From Pararge aegeria (Eukaryota > Arthropoda > Insecta > Lepidoptera > Nymphalidae): a stretch of DNA of 64,000 nucleotides. The notes beneath the pieces were generated by a model. The model ran no database searches, was not told where the DNA came from, and worked only from the letters and a program-made list of their open reading frames with translations. This document shows positions 11,076 through 23,000 of the stretch, in pieces. Where the stretch lies: the NCBI RefSeq assembly GCF_905163445.1, contig NC_053200.1:16492001-16556000 (forward strand). Reading direction: 5' to 3'. Both the position numbers and the translations under genes were made by a program. Within the stretch, counting starts at the first letter, position 1, and each line of letters begins with the position of its first letter.

Positions 11076-12380
11076 TCAATCATCGGAAACAAAGTCACTG
11101 TAGTGTTCGGAGCCGTCGGTGGGAGCGGCGGCGGCGGCGCGCACCGCGGCCGCGTCGTCCACGTGCTGGCGCAGCGCGGCCTCCAGCGCGTCCGCGAAGA
11201 GCGCCGCGTCCGGCCGCGCGCCCCGCGCTCCGTGCAGCGCCACCGCCAGGAACGGCAGGCGCCGCAGCGCGCGCCCCGACAGACGCGCCGCCGCCGCCGC
11301 GCGCGCCACGCGCCACAACCGCGCGCCCACCGGCCCCGCGCTCGCGCTAGCCGGACCCGCGCCCGAGCCCGGCGCCAGCGGCGGCGGCGCGGCGCCCGCG
11401 CGCAACACTCCGCGCGCCGCCAGCTCGTTGCAGCAGCCACGCAGGATGCTGTAGGCGGCGCGCGCCGACGGCGGGCCCACCAGGCGCTTCACGTCGGCGC
11501 GATCCACAAAGGCCACGTCTATGGCGCCCGTTACGTTGGACGTGGCCAGCACTAGCACGTTGGGCAGGCGCCGCAGCCGGTCCAGCTGCGCGAGCACGGC
11601 GTTGACGGCGCGCAGCGCGTCCGACGGCTCCAGACCACCCAACGCGGCGCGGCGGGCGGCCGCCAGCGACTCTACCTCGTCCACCAGCACCACGGCCAGC
11701 AGACGCCGGTCGTCCGCCAGCTCGGCGATTCGCGCGAACACGCGCGCTACCAGCTTGCCGCTCTCGGAGAACCACTTTGAGAACAGGCCGTGCGCGTTGA
11801 TCTCGAGTAGGCGCGTGCGCGGAAAGCGCGCGGCCAGGCGCACGGACAGCTTCTGCGCCAGGGCGCGGCACAGGCTGGTCTTGCCGGTGCCCGTGGGCCC
11901 GTGGAACAACGCCACGCGGTTCACGCCAACCGCGTTGGGGTCCACGCCGCGCGCCGCAAACTCGAAGGCGGCCTCGGCGTAGCGCAGCGCATCACGCTTG
12001 AGGTGCGAGTCATACAGCAGGCTCTCCCACAGGCCGTGGAAGTCCTCGTGCGGCAGCGCCCACACCGTGGCGGCCGGCAGCGGCTCGCCCGCGTCTGCCA
12101 GGCAGTCGCTCTCGGCGGCCAGCGAGTCCAGGCGGAACACATGCAGCTCGAGCGCCGCCTCGGCCGCGGCCAGCTCGGCCTCATGTTCCGCGTCGCAGAA
12201 GCTGATGCACTGCACGTGATCGTTGATTTCCCCGGCGTCTTCGAGTTCCTTGGATAGCGTCACACCCGGCGTTATAGAAGCAAAATTTGCCAAATAGGAA
12301 TGAACTAATTCTTTTATAAAGTCCTTATTTGCGCGGCTAGATCTCTTTTGCACGATTTCAACGTGGAGAGGAACGCTCAT
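11076..12380 (-). CDS. TRIP13: TRIP13/Pch2 AAA+ ATPase, intronless, 434 aa
   Basis: A single open frame of 434 residues; vertebrate TRIP13 is 432. An N-terminal substrate-recognition domain occupies about 1-110. The AAA+ core follows: Walker A GPTGTGKTS at 161-169, then INAHGLFSKWFSESGKL at 194-210, Walker B VLVDEVE with D234/E235, sensor-1 ATSN with N282, and an arginine-finger context FVDRADVKRLVGPPSA from 291. A sensor-2-type SGRALRRLPF lies near 375. The family is a hexameric remodeller that opens closed HORMA proteins (MAD2 with p31comet, meiotic HORMADs) in spindle-checkpoint silencing and meiotic recombination control. Walker A has T where vertebrates have P (GPPGTGKT). An Ala/Gly/Pro-rich linker (about 327-350) separates the ATPase core from the lid. 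The lack of introns could reflect intron loss or an old retrocopy. Identification is firm. Confidence 0.95.
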   Translation of the reverse strand: MSVPLHVEIVQKRSSRANKDFIKELVHSYLANFASITPGVTLSKELEDAGEINDHVQCISFCDAEHEAELAAAEAALELHVFRLDSLAAESDCLADAGEPLPAATVWALPHEDFHGLWESLLYDSHLKRDALRYAEAAFEFAARGVDPNAVGVNRVALFHGPTGTGKTSLCRALAQKLSVRLAARFPRTRLLEINAHGLFSKWFSESGKLVARVFARIAELADDRRLLAVVLVDEVESLAAARRAALGGLEPSDALRAVNAVLAQLDRLRRLPNVLVLATSNVTGAIDVAFVDRADVKRLVGPPSARAAYSILRGCCNELAARGVLRAGAAPPPLAPGSGAGPASASAGPVGARLWRVARAAAAARLSGRALRRLPFLAVALHGARGARPDAALFADALEAALRQHVDDAAAVRAAAAAPTDGSEHYSDFVSDD

Positions 12381-12876
12381 GATGATTATCGAGTTTATAA
12401 TATTCTACAAATATCATCTAACTTGTAAAAAATAATACAACTTTTAAAACTAATATAAATTTTAATACAAAAATTCGTTTATTTCGACACTGCTTTGAAT
12501 TATGATAGTTGACACTTGACATTTTCTTTTTTTTTTGAAAGGCAAAGATCATTTACTATACAGCCTGTTTTGAATACTTACTATATTTCTTTACTTCCCC
12601 TACTCGTTGTAGTCTTACAAATTTTGACTTCTTACTTTTAATGTGTAAGCGGACTATGAACTTGTGTTTAAAAGTTATAATTCACTTACCGGCTCTGGTT
12701 TCTAGTATTTTTGCTCATAAGGTGCGAGGATTTGTTTTTGAATGCAAAACTAAGAAATATATAAACACTACGTTGTTTCTTATTTTTTCATTTTCTTAGA
12801 ATTTTTTCTTCGATTTCTCTTTAATATTAATTAGATTTCAATTCTTGTTCATGGCTTTCGATTTAATCCTTAATGT

Positions 12877-12934
12877 ATAAAATATCCACATAAACCAAAT
12901 GACACATGTAATTTGGTTTATGTTGATATTTTAT
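12877..12934. repeat. 24-bp near-perfect hairpin
   Basis: Arms 12877-12900 and 12911-12934 pair at 23 of 24 positions around a 10-nt loop. The sequence is AT-rich (arm core ACATAAACCAAAT). It lies about 500 bp upstream of the TRIP13 start codon. It could be a small foldback element or a structured transcript. The rest of 12400-13860 is AT-rich spacer. Confidence 0.75.
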
Positions 12935-13548
12935 CCCTGGCGTTCTTCTGACGCAATTATAAAAATAACCATGAATTGTAAGTTCATTTTTCATGTTGAA
13001 TAAAACTATTTACCTACTGTTGGTCCCACGTCTTCATCAACGGCTCAACTTTTCCTTTGCCTTCCTTTAAGTCGTTTACTATAGTTATTTATTTATACAA
13101 TACGTAGTGTTTTATTTCCTAGAAAATGTTCTTTCACTTGGAAACTTATGTACGTGTTAGGAAATTACAGCATTTTATCTATGATCAATCCGATGATTAT
13201 ATTAAATAAATCAACAAACCAGAGTTTGTATATTCAGTGTTTCGAAAATAGAACAATGTCCTTTACTAGACTACCAAGAAAAGTATATGATCTATGGCAA
13301 ATACGCGAGTTTGCCAAAATCGTTTGGCGGGAAAGTAAATTTAGCAAGGATTTTAATTAATTAATTGAAGGGAGATTAAGTAAAGTAAGGTAAGAGAATC
13401 ATGTTCATGACCGTGTTACAAATTGGGAATAGATGATCATTCATTAATAATGGACCAAGGTAATTAACGAAATATTGTTGTGGCGGAACAAGAGTCGTAT
13501 ATACTGGTGATGGAGTTGTTTAAAGTTGCATAAGATAATTATATCTCT

Positions 13549-13566
13549 AATATATATATATATATA
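13549..13566. repeat. (TA)n microsatellite
   Basis: About nine TA dinucleotides in a row in the TRIP13-GNB5 spacer. A similar short (TA)n run occurs near 15192-15207. Confidence 0.8.
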
Positions 13567-14129
13567 GTATTATTTTATACAGATAGTATATCTAGCAGAG
13601 ATAGCTCTATCCAACCAACATGTTCCGAAAGTCCTGGTGTTATAAGTGATTAGAAGTTGAAGTTGATGTTTGACCTATCTTTTGTCTTGTACCTAAGAGC
13701 CTAGCGTTATAACATATGAAAATGTTGTAATTGTGTTTATAATATGTATAATAAGAGATAATAAGTGATTTTTTTTGTTTTGACTTCTTGTTGTTGTTTT
13801 GTTTGATATTAGAAGAGAAGACTGGTTATTTCATTTGTTATTTGACTGATACATCCGTCACAGATACGTCAAAAAATGTGTAACGCATTAAAGTCAAAGA
13901 TGGCCGCCGAGCCAAATTGTCAATTTACCAATATGGGCGACATTTTCAACGTGTACCGGGTGGCCTAGAACACATTTTTAATTTGTAAAGTTTCGTACCC
14001 TCGCACACAAGGTTCCATATAATCGTAGAATCCTTACCTATACCCTACGTGTGCGAGTCATACTTGCACTTAATCAGTTTTCATCATTTGTTGAAATATC
14101 GACAATTTTAAGACATACCTAAAAATTGT

Positions 14130-14445
14130 GCAAACTTCATCTTTGTACCTATTGCAGTTCATAATATGTGACATACGGACGGACACGAAACGCACTTTCA
14201 TTAATTTTTGTTAAAACGGCAAGAGATAAAAAAAATTAAACCCTCTACCTTTTACAGTTCATGAGCTACAGCCCGTTGACAGACGGACGAACTCGACTCG
14301 CACTTGACTACTACTTTTCATTATATTTTATTAAAGCTATAATAGATTATTGATATACATGCGATTTGGAAATTTCTACCAACTTTAGGGTTCATGAGAT
14401 ACAGCTCGAAGACAGTCTGACGAACGTACGGCTGCGGAGTTATAG
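14130..14445 (+). repeat. Three degenerate copies of a roughly 115-bp motif
   Basis: Three successive stretches share the order pyrimidine-rich CTACC or equivalent, then AGTTCATGAGCTACAG or a variant, then GACAGACGGACG or a variant. They are centred near 14160, 14265 and 14395. The motif resembles the diverged interspersed repeat with GTTCATGAGATACAGC and GACAGACGGACG seen in many lepidopteran genomes. Non-coding. Confidence 0.5.
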
Positions 14446-14785
14446 TCAATAAATAACTAATTTTAATCAAAATACTTTAATATGGCCAAGTATTCATGGC
14501 AAAATTTTCCTTTCATCATCAGATTCTGAGTCTAAAAAACTATTTTAAAGATATTGCAACTTCAAAGACACAATAATAAAATGGCAAATATAAAAAACTA
14601 TGATACGTAAAAATAATATTTATTATAAAGTATCAAAGGTTGGTTTCCTAATTTTAATGCAACTGGTGCGTGAGTGAGTACCGCATATATGTTTTGATAC
14701 CTATCTATTTCGAAAACTCATCCTTAAGATTTTTCGCAAATTAACTAGGTATGTGTTTGAGTGGGTTCCTATAGTCCATATTATT

Positions 14786-14890
14786 AAATGAAAGTGGACC
14801 CGGCAGGTGACGCTGCAATTAGGTTATTTGTAGGGTTAGGTTTTTTTAAGATATAAAAACAGGTTATAACCGATTTGGTGCAGGTTACAA
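14786..14890 (+). repeat. Second copy of the Helitron-like segment at 9735
   Basis: GTGGACCCGGCAGGTGACGC, then poly-T, AAGATATAAAAAC and AACCGAT, match the order of motifs at 9745-9830 with substitutions. The CTAG end is missing here, so the copy is truncated. Confidence 0.5.
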
Positions 14891-15109
14891 GATTTCTTAC
14901 TTATTTTTTATTTATACTCTTATTTGCTCACCAGTTAGTTAGAAACAAAAGAAGTATAGAAAAACAAACACAAGCAGAATTCAAAATGCAGCCATATCGC
15001 TTAGAACCACCTTAGGATTAGGAAAACAAGAGGAACAGAAGTAGGCAGTGCATAAGAAAAAAAATTACATAAAAATAACTACATACTAATACTTGACCGT
15101 AAGTCTTGG

Positions 15110-15155
15110 TGAAGTCCATCAATACGCACTGGGCCGGCATGGTGGACTACAGCCT
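15110..15155 (+). repeat. Short dispersed-repeat fragment
   Basis: CGCACTGGGCCGGCATGGTG followed by GACTACAGCCTA resembles a string common in interspersed lepidopteran repeats (CACTGGGCCAGCGTGGTGGA). Only about 45 bp is recognisable. Confidence 0.4.
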
Positions 15156-15284
15156 ATGTAATAATTATTACATTATGTATTATTTTATTTTATATATATA
15201 TATATATCATACCATAAATGATAAACATAAATAACCGTATAAACTATAATACGTCGTTGTTATTGTAGTAATCGGTAGTACACC

Positions 15285-15440
15285 ATAGTGACTTTTAACA
15301 GTTTGTTTAATATAGCTCGTGATTTAGACCGCCGTATGTCTATTGGGAGCGCATTCCACAGTTCAATGCGTGCACTGTACACAATCTTTGATCGGATTGC
15401 ACTCCCGGAAATGTAAACTTCTCTTTAAGGTAAGGAGCTG
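15285..15440 (-). pseudogene. LINE ORF2 C-terminus relic
   Basis: The minus strand, read with one frame change, gives ELWNALPIDIRRSKSRA followed by a LNKLLK-type end. This corresponds to the RxxxLWNxLP box at the C-terminus of Jockey-type RT proteins. It is short and degenerate. Beyond it, 15560-16300 contains no gene I can support. Confidence 0.5.
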
Positions 15441-16300
15441 TTTTAATGAAATAAAACACAGTACAGGAACAAAAGTACATGCAAATGCTGGCGACGGCGA
15501 ATAGGGAGCCACTCGACTTTTTGTCGAAATTCGGAAACGTGGTCATATTTGCATAGGCCATATATTACCCAAACAGCAAGATTTAGGTTTTTTTTTCTCA
15601 ATTAGTTTTTTTGAGGAAATAAAAAAAAGTTGTTAAATTAGTTTATTGGTAATAGCATAATTGGGGATAACACATTCAAATTTGACTACCAGCAACATTT
15701 CATTATTTGCTTTTAACAGATAGTTCATCATACAGCAAGTGGCTGGAGACTCAATGGTAGCACATCTGTCGATTAGCATTTGTAATGAAATTTGGCGTCG
15801 CTTTGCTTTACCAAATTTAGTATGATAATTTTGGTAGCTCACAATAGGGGCACGGTAGTTTGTCAATCGCTAATGAATATTTACGAGAGACATCGAATAA
15901 ATAGATACGAAACATACTATTTTGTTTCTTTTTTGAACAAATTATTTCCATCTATGAGTTTTTCCATGCTACAGACTGGCAATCATATAACTTCATCGGC
16001 ATCCTATCACTTCACCGATTGACGTCTAATGCTGGACATACTAATCTCAAATAGACTAACGTCTGGGATGGCTTTGAGGTGTAGTTAGTTATGTTGTTAG
16101 AATGTAACCCAACAATGAAGTACGACATTATGTGTATAATATTCTACCTAAAATTAGGGAATCTTTGCCAAAATGATCATCTAAATTTGACAATGCAGCA
16201 CACGTTTATATCTTTAGACGTACGCACTTATTTTAAACATAGTTTAAATGGAATACATCTTCTATTCCGTACTCGGAAGGTATTGCGGGAATATACACTA

Positions 16301-19295
16301 CTAGGCCCACACGCGCAGCGTGGTGTCCCACGACGCCGTGGCCACGGCCGTGCCGTCGGGCGACAGCTGCACGCGCGCCACGCGGTGCTCGTGCGGCGTG
16401 AGCGCGCAGGCGCGCGTGGCCCGCAGCGCGTCCCAGGCGCAGGCCGAGTGGTCGGCGTAGCCCGCGAACAGCAGGCGGCCGCTCAGCGACCACTCCACCG
16501 AGCCCACGCCGAACAGCAGGCTGGCGCGGCCGAAGCGCGCCACCTCGCGGTCGGCGCGCAGGTCGAACAGGCGGCAGGCCGCGTCGTCGCAGCCCGAGGC
16601 CAGCGCGTCGCCGGCCGGGTGGAAGCGCACGGCCGTCACGTCGCTGAGGTGCGCGTCGAAGGCCTGCACGGGCTGCCCCGAGCGCATGTCCCACAGCAGC
16701 ACGGCGCGGTCGCAGCCGCCCGACACGAAGGTGTCGCCCAGGTCGGTGGGCGCCAGGTCCAGCGCCAGCACGTCGGCCGCGTGCGCCTGGAAGCTCTGCA
16801 GCAGCTGGCCCGACTCCACGTCCCACAGCGCGCACGAGCCGTCGCCGCTGGCCGTGACCAGCTGGCGGTCGGAGTTGGGGAACAGGCACGCCGACACGTA
16901 CGACGTGTGCGTGGCCACGGTGCGCTTGCGCGCCGCCGGCTCGTCGTCGCCCAGCGGGAACACGGTCACCTTGTTGTCCAGGCCGCCGGCCGCCAGCGCG
17001 TTGCCCGACGGCGCGTAGGCGCAGGCCATCACCCACGTGCTGGCCATGGCGATGGTGAGCTCCTTGGTGTTCGAGAACGCGTCCCAGATGATCAGCTTCC
17101 CGTCCTGCAACAGTGCCGTCCCCACGTCCACTTCAATATTCCTTTTAAATTTTGCTACAATTTTCCAAAATACAATTGATATTATTGTGTATGGTCAATA
17201 CAGAGGTGTGCATTCAATTCAGTCCATTACACGAATTGAAATTGTTTCTTGTGACATGCTAAGGTGAGTTCAAACATTCATTGGCAAACAAAAGGTAAAC
17301 TTCACTTTTTTTGGAAATAAATAGCTCATTAACTTTAACAAACTTACGCTAGACTTGTGTACTTCTCAAAGACTGTATAGGAGACAATTCAATAGATTGG
17401 TATACTAGTTAAACAACTTGTTGGAAAATGGTTGGTTATTATCATTAAAATAACTTATCAGGTGCTATAAAAAGACACCAGAATGTACTGAAACACTGGA
17501 GTGCTGTGTGGAGAAATTTCATCCTACCAATTATTAATTGAAATTTCAAAATGAAGTTGATGATGAGTTGATGTTGTTTGTCACTTTGCACAACAAAAAC
17601 TTAGGTTGCACTCATTCAGGACTAGGAATCCCACTGGCTGTGGTGGTGACGTGTCAATACGTGTCATTGATGCTACTGCACCCATGGCCTTTCACTGTAC
17701 ACTTAAAATAGAGTGAAAACTGCAATAAAAGTGCATTCTACTAACCTGAGAAGAAGACACAAGATGGCGTTTATCAGGAGACCAGTCACAACAGAGGACC
17801 TTTGACTGGTGACCTTTAAGCACTCGGCGCATTTTCAGGTTGGGGATATTGAGGGGCTCCAGCCGCTCCGCCACACTGCTCACTGTTTTAAAGATAAAAT
17901 AGAAGAGGTATTACTGACCTATAAAATGTTCATAAATTATCAAAAAATATTGAAAATATTGAGTGCACAAACCTGAATAATTTTTAAGGTAATCCATACT
18001 AATATTATGAATGCAAAAGTGTGCTTGTTTGCTAAGATGGGGTGTTAGCACCTTATCTTAGCAACTGGATTTTTAATATAAAAGTTTTTTTTAGAGTAAC
18101 ATAGGCTACTTTTTAGATCCTTAAAAAACATAGGGCATTCAAAAAATCTCTGTCACCAACAATTCTCAAGCTCGAATAATTATCATTTGGATTATTACAC
18201 CCTTTATCATCCTCCTTCACATCCCAAAAAATCAAATTATTATTCAACACAGGTAAAACCGAAAGGCACAGTGTGTTACTGTAAAATTAAACAGATTATT
18301 AACATATAGCTGCCGCGGCTTTGTTTCAGAATAAGATGTATGGTACATATCAATAAATGAATTTTTGTATTCGAAAAATATAAATAGGGATATACATGCA
18401 CAGCTAAATAAGTTAGTTATTTATTTAATTGAAGTAATATGAACAAGACTGCAGAACTTTGTTAGCTTTTACAGGTTAGGTATTCACAGGTTTTTAGTCC
18501 AAAGTATAAATAAAAAAGAAAGAACAGCTATTTTGCCTAATAAGTTACATTTAAAATAAATCTTACTTTGGCAGCTAAAAGCTTACTACGTTTGGTTGAA
18601 TCACTGATACCTAAACTGAGTAAAAACTCGTACTATAGATATGAGTGCTTCCAAACCTACGCTACCTAGGCTATCACCGCTATTTTATTACATTAAGGCA
18701 GGTATATTTTGCTAACCATGTTGGTATACCACTTATAAACATGGGCAAGATTTCGGTTATTACTAACAGATTTTAAACGAGAGAATATAGGTAATTTACT
18801 ATAGGTAGAAGGTACTTCAAAATCAATTAAACAAAGAATACAGAGCCCCGTTAACTATCGAGAAATTAATATCAGGATGTTAATAATAGTTACATTTACT
18901 TATGTCAATATTCAAACTTAAATTGTAATAAGCGACTGTCTATTTAAATTTAAACTGTTAACCTAAATGTCTATTTAGATAAAATAAAGCTAGCAAAATG
19001 ACCGCCATAAAATTTATTGCTGCTTATGTGTAAAATCTAATGCGGAAAGTCTGTCCAAGTGTCATCTAATCCAAGTGTCTGCAGGGTGTTTCATAATTAA
19101 AGAAGCAAACGATTTATATAATTGAGCCGTCTTAATCTGTAACAAACTCCTTGCGCGCCTGCAGGGGCACTCACGCGTGACGTCGTTCAGCTTCTGGCGC
19201 TCCTCTTCCAGGCGCTGCTTGAGCGCCTCCGCCTCGCGCAGCAGCGCCTCCAGGGTCTCCTCGGGGCTCGCGGCCACCGCCGTGTCAGCCGCCAT
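16301..19295 (-). CDS. GNB5: G protein beta-5 subunit, 3 exons, 353 aa
   Basis: Coding exons on the minus strand are 19295-19175, 17882-17746 and 17104-16301, with GT-AG introns at 19174-17883 and 17745-17105. They give 353 residues, the same length as the short human isoform. Residues 1-40 form the N-terminal helix (EETLEALLREAEALKQRLEE) that pairs with a gamma-like partner. Exon 2 carries RRVLKGHQSKVLCCDWS, the first WD repeat. The large third exon holds the remaining blades, including CALWDVESGQLLQSF, FVSGGCDRAVLLWDMRSGQ, CRLFDLRADREVA, SLSGRLLFAGY and the terminal TLRVWA. G-beta-5 is the atypical beta that binds the GGL domain of R7-family RGS proteins and speeds GTP hydrolysis on Gi/o alpha subunits, mainly in neurons and photoreceptors. 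I chose the start at 19295 because MAADTA matches the family N-terminus; an in-frame ATG lies 14 codons upstream at 19337. Exon 3 is very GC-rich. Confidence 0.95.
17993..18095 (+). mobile_element. Helitron-like 5' end in GNB5 intron 1
   Basis: TCCATACTAATATTATGAAT followed by GCAAAAGTGTG is the characteristic 5' terminus of lepidopteran non-autonomous Helitrons (TC start after A). It lies antisense to GNB5. A 3' end could not be located, so the length is unknown. The remaining 18100-19170 is AT-rich intron. Confidence 0.55.
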
Positions 19296-20044
19296 GCTTC
19301 GTTTTTCCTTTACCACATTATAGGAGACCACCGACACTCATGCAAACTCTTACGCTACAACTATTCAATAACATCTTCAGAAACAATGTTTGCACAAAAA
19401 TTTGATATCCGAATACCGAATCACAGACCCACTATACAGACCATAAAGTAACAAAATCGCAGATTAATGTAATGACTATGGTCTGCACAGATTAATAAGT
19501 TGGATATCTGTGCAGACCGATAGGTACATGGTTTTACCCTGTTTCATAGTTTTTAAGACTAAAGGACCATGGTCAGACATAAACCGTCGACTCAACAATC
19601 AAATATATGAAACTGCAATTTATAACCTAACTTTTCTATATTTCGTAATATTTTTAGATTCAGACTTTTATATTGCTTGGCTAAGTACGATAGGAACATA
19701 TGAAATCTCAGTAAATCAAAGGAGAAACGGCTCCACTTCTTCCGTAGTCATTGGTAATGCGGTAATAATCACAGAATTCAGAACACTCTGAATGGAAATA
19801 AATAAAAAAAAACAACTAGAAACGGTCGAGATAATCTGTGGAGATGATCTTTAGTCTGTGGCTGGAACCATATATGTAACGAATCTAGTTCAGCTGCGCC
19901 ATATTGCTCATCGACCGTCTTGGATCAGGTGGTGTAGTGAATTTAAGGCAGTATTTGGTAGTTTCAATTTAGTCCTCAGTTGTGTCTTCAAAGTTGTTCG
20001 AGTTGCAATCGATAGCGAAGTCTGGAGCTAGCTCCACCTTCATC
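19296..20044. promoter_or_regulatory. Shared upstream region of divergent GNB5 and basigin genes
   Basis: Only 749 bp separates the GNB5 start codon (minus) from the basigin start codon (plus), so both promoters must lie here or overlap the 5' exons. A perfect 13-bp inverted repeat (GGTCTGCACAGAT at 19480-19492 and its complement at 19506-19518) sits near the middle. TCAGT at 19976-19980 resembles an arthropod initiator for basigin. No TATA box was found at the expected distance from it. Confidence 0.5.
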
Positions 20045-23000
20045 ATGGCCCGAGCCGCTTTCTGTCTGTCGATTGCGTTTCTATTTTTAGCAAGTGTAAT
20101 TCCGTCAGAAGCTCAAAGTAAGTAAATTTTCACTATAATTATATTTATTTTTGCTCTTTGTAATTATAGAAGATGGCCATTACCAGTTCAGGTAGTTGTT
20201 TTGGGCAGCGATTACTGCATGCTCGTGGTATGATAGTAGGCAGTGTTCTAGAATAACTTTACAAGATTGTTAAGTGTGGGGCAGCGACGGTGAGCTGCAC
20301 TGCGGCTGAGGTGAGGTCACGATTACGACTCTGCACCTAACCGAGTGTCGGCGAGCAAACAAATAAGCAGACTTTAGTAAACATTTCAATAATACCGAAG
20401 TCATATTTTATGATTTGCTCAGTTATAAATATGGTAACGAAGGAGAGCAATACATTTCTTCCTTTGTTCATTCTTCCTAAATAAACAAAGAACAACTTTT
20501 AAAACATTAATCTATAAAATTGCAGTTAATGTGAAATATCTTTCCACAGACCTCAAAAACTACACAGATGTTGTCTTCATTAGAAACGTTTTAGTTTTCT
20601 AGTCTTTTGTTTGTGATGGTTTAAGCCTGAGTTTAGAATGCTGATTGGCTAAAGAGGGGCATGTCCTTTTAAGTATTGCTGACTTTCCTGGTTCCTGAAT
20701 CCACATATACTGCATTACAGTTGTGATTAATATGTTAGCAGTATTATTTTAACATTTTTAATATTTTGTGTTTTAAAATTGTTATTTTTGTTTTGGGAAC
20801 TTCAAGGTTTTAATATTAAACAATCATTTTGAAATAATACTGCTTGCTATGGTGTTAAGCCAACCAACAATAATTTTACACAAATGTCAGTCACAGGTGT
20901 GTTTATACTTTAATAATATCAGGAGCTGGAGAGTTGTCAAGCGCCACTCAAATCATTCTTAATAGCAGTAACTTTGTAAGAGCAATGTTTTGTCCCACAG
21001 TGAGTGTGTAACTGATGTGGCTCTTTTTGACCAAACATATCACTTGATATATTTTCTACCCAACTTCCTAAAGGAGGAGGAGGAGGTTGTGAATCAAACA
21101 TTTGTTTTAAAACAAGATGAATATCATTTTTGCTTGGGATAGCAAAATATGGTTTGTTTGTAAAGGATTATTGGTAATTTCTATAAAACTGCTTTTAAGA
21201 GAGCTGTTAGATTATCATTAATTGATATCAAATAACCTAATAAGTAGTTTTATTTATCTTTATAAGTGATAAGTAATCAAAATTTAAATAGGTAATTAAG
21301 TACTTAATATGAATTACACATTTAAATTTTCATATACTTTAGTTCAGTTCAACAATTTCTCAAGAAAGAAAATTAAATGTGGGTAATTATTATGTCAAAA
21401 CTGCTAATAATTTTAACTAGAAATCAAATCTGAAACCTTTTGCTTGGAAGAATCCAGAAATTTATTTTAATTTATAAATGGGCTTGAATGTTCTAGTATG
21501 CTGTGCATAGTTTTTTTTTCCACAAAAGCAACCACATAAAAGACATGTTAGAAAACAATTCCAATAAATAAAATATGAGACAAATTCTTCTATTGTCAGT
21601 CAGTTTTCAATACTAAAATGAAACATACAAATTGTCACTGGAATATTATTTATGGTACTATTATTATAATTATTATGTTGGAAATGCAACACTTACAAAG
21701 ATTTTGCCTCAGATAATATTTATTACTCGATAGAAAGAAAATGTGTGAATCAGGTTCTAAGGATTTGAGTTGATTTGACTATTTTAATGGAATAAGAAAA
21801 ATCCTTGTTGTATGCTCCTATATCCTTATTCTTGTGGGGTTTGGGGGATAAAATATATTGTTAGTAAATTAAATAATTTTAATAAAATAAAATAAAATAA
21901 AGTAGTGGTAAAATAATTTCATAAAAAAAAGAAGGTGGAGTCCCTTCATCTCTGTTTACCATACACCTGTTATAAGGGATAGCAGGATTTTTATAAAATG
22001 ATTAAAAAATTATTTTGCCATTCTCATTATTCATCCATGTATATTATAAACAATGCATTGTTGTCCCTGACCTCTGTAGCCAATATGGGGCACAGTGGGA
22101 TTTTTAGATTGGTTAAAAATTCATCATCTTTCATTACCATGGTTTATCCCTTCGAAAAGGACAGTAACTTTAGGGAGTGCTTACATAGGATTTTCTTTTA
22201 GAAAAGTATCATAATGTTTATACTGTCCCATTATGACTAACTTTACAGCCATGAAATAGTTTTAAAATTGCCTAGGTGCAAGTTCATTAATAGGTAAAGA
22301 AACTTTCACCTTACATTTAGATTCACATGAGTACATACTTACTGACTAGAAGTTACACCCATTCTCCTTGTTGGCAGCAGGATTATACGTTGACCTCTTA
22401 TTAATAAATTATGAAAGTAGTTTATCGTGGCAAGAAAAAAAAAGTAAACCATTATACCTATGTGTGCGTGTACAGAGTTCGTTTAGTAAATAATATAAAA
22501 AAAAAACTCATGAAAACAAATTCAAAAATTTAAATTCAAAATTCATTTATTTCAAGTAGGCCTAATATAAGCACTTTTGAAACGTCAAGTCTGTCTGTTT
22601 GTAGTGATTCTACCACCGGTTCGGAAGGCAGATTCTACCGAGAAGAAGCCGGCAAGAAACTCAGCAGTTGCTCTTTTCCAACATCAACAATTTACATTTT
22701 GTATTTTAACATTCATTTTTCTATCTTGTGAGAGCTGAAAGCGGAGCCGGATGCTTCCAAGCAATAAAAAACTTACTGTTTATTTCTATTCACAGCGCCA
22801 ACAAAATATAAAAACCTTCAATTTTAATGTACCTACAATATTTTTGACGCAAATAAAGTATAAATACTGTAACAATACCAAATTCTGTAACTTTACTATA
22901 TTACTAGCTGCGTCCCGCGGTTTCACCCGCGTAATTTTAGTTTCCGTGGGAGTGTCGGGAATAAAGACTGCACTAACAAAGTTTCATCGCCATCTGTTAA

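Noticed and set aside
11019..11871. Several Arg/Ala-rich frames across TRIP13
   Set aside because: Antisense or shifted readings of the AAA+ gene with no family motif.
15633..15866. 77-codon minus-strand frame
   Set aside because: No start context, splice partner or family motif that I recognise; it may be an old repeat relic but cannot be supported as a gene.
16091..17179. 362-codon plus-strand frame over GNB5 exon 3
   Set aside because: Composition is low-complexity Arg/Ala/Gly/Gln over the GC-rich part and it is exactly antisense to conserved WD repeats.
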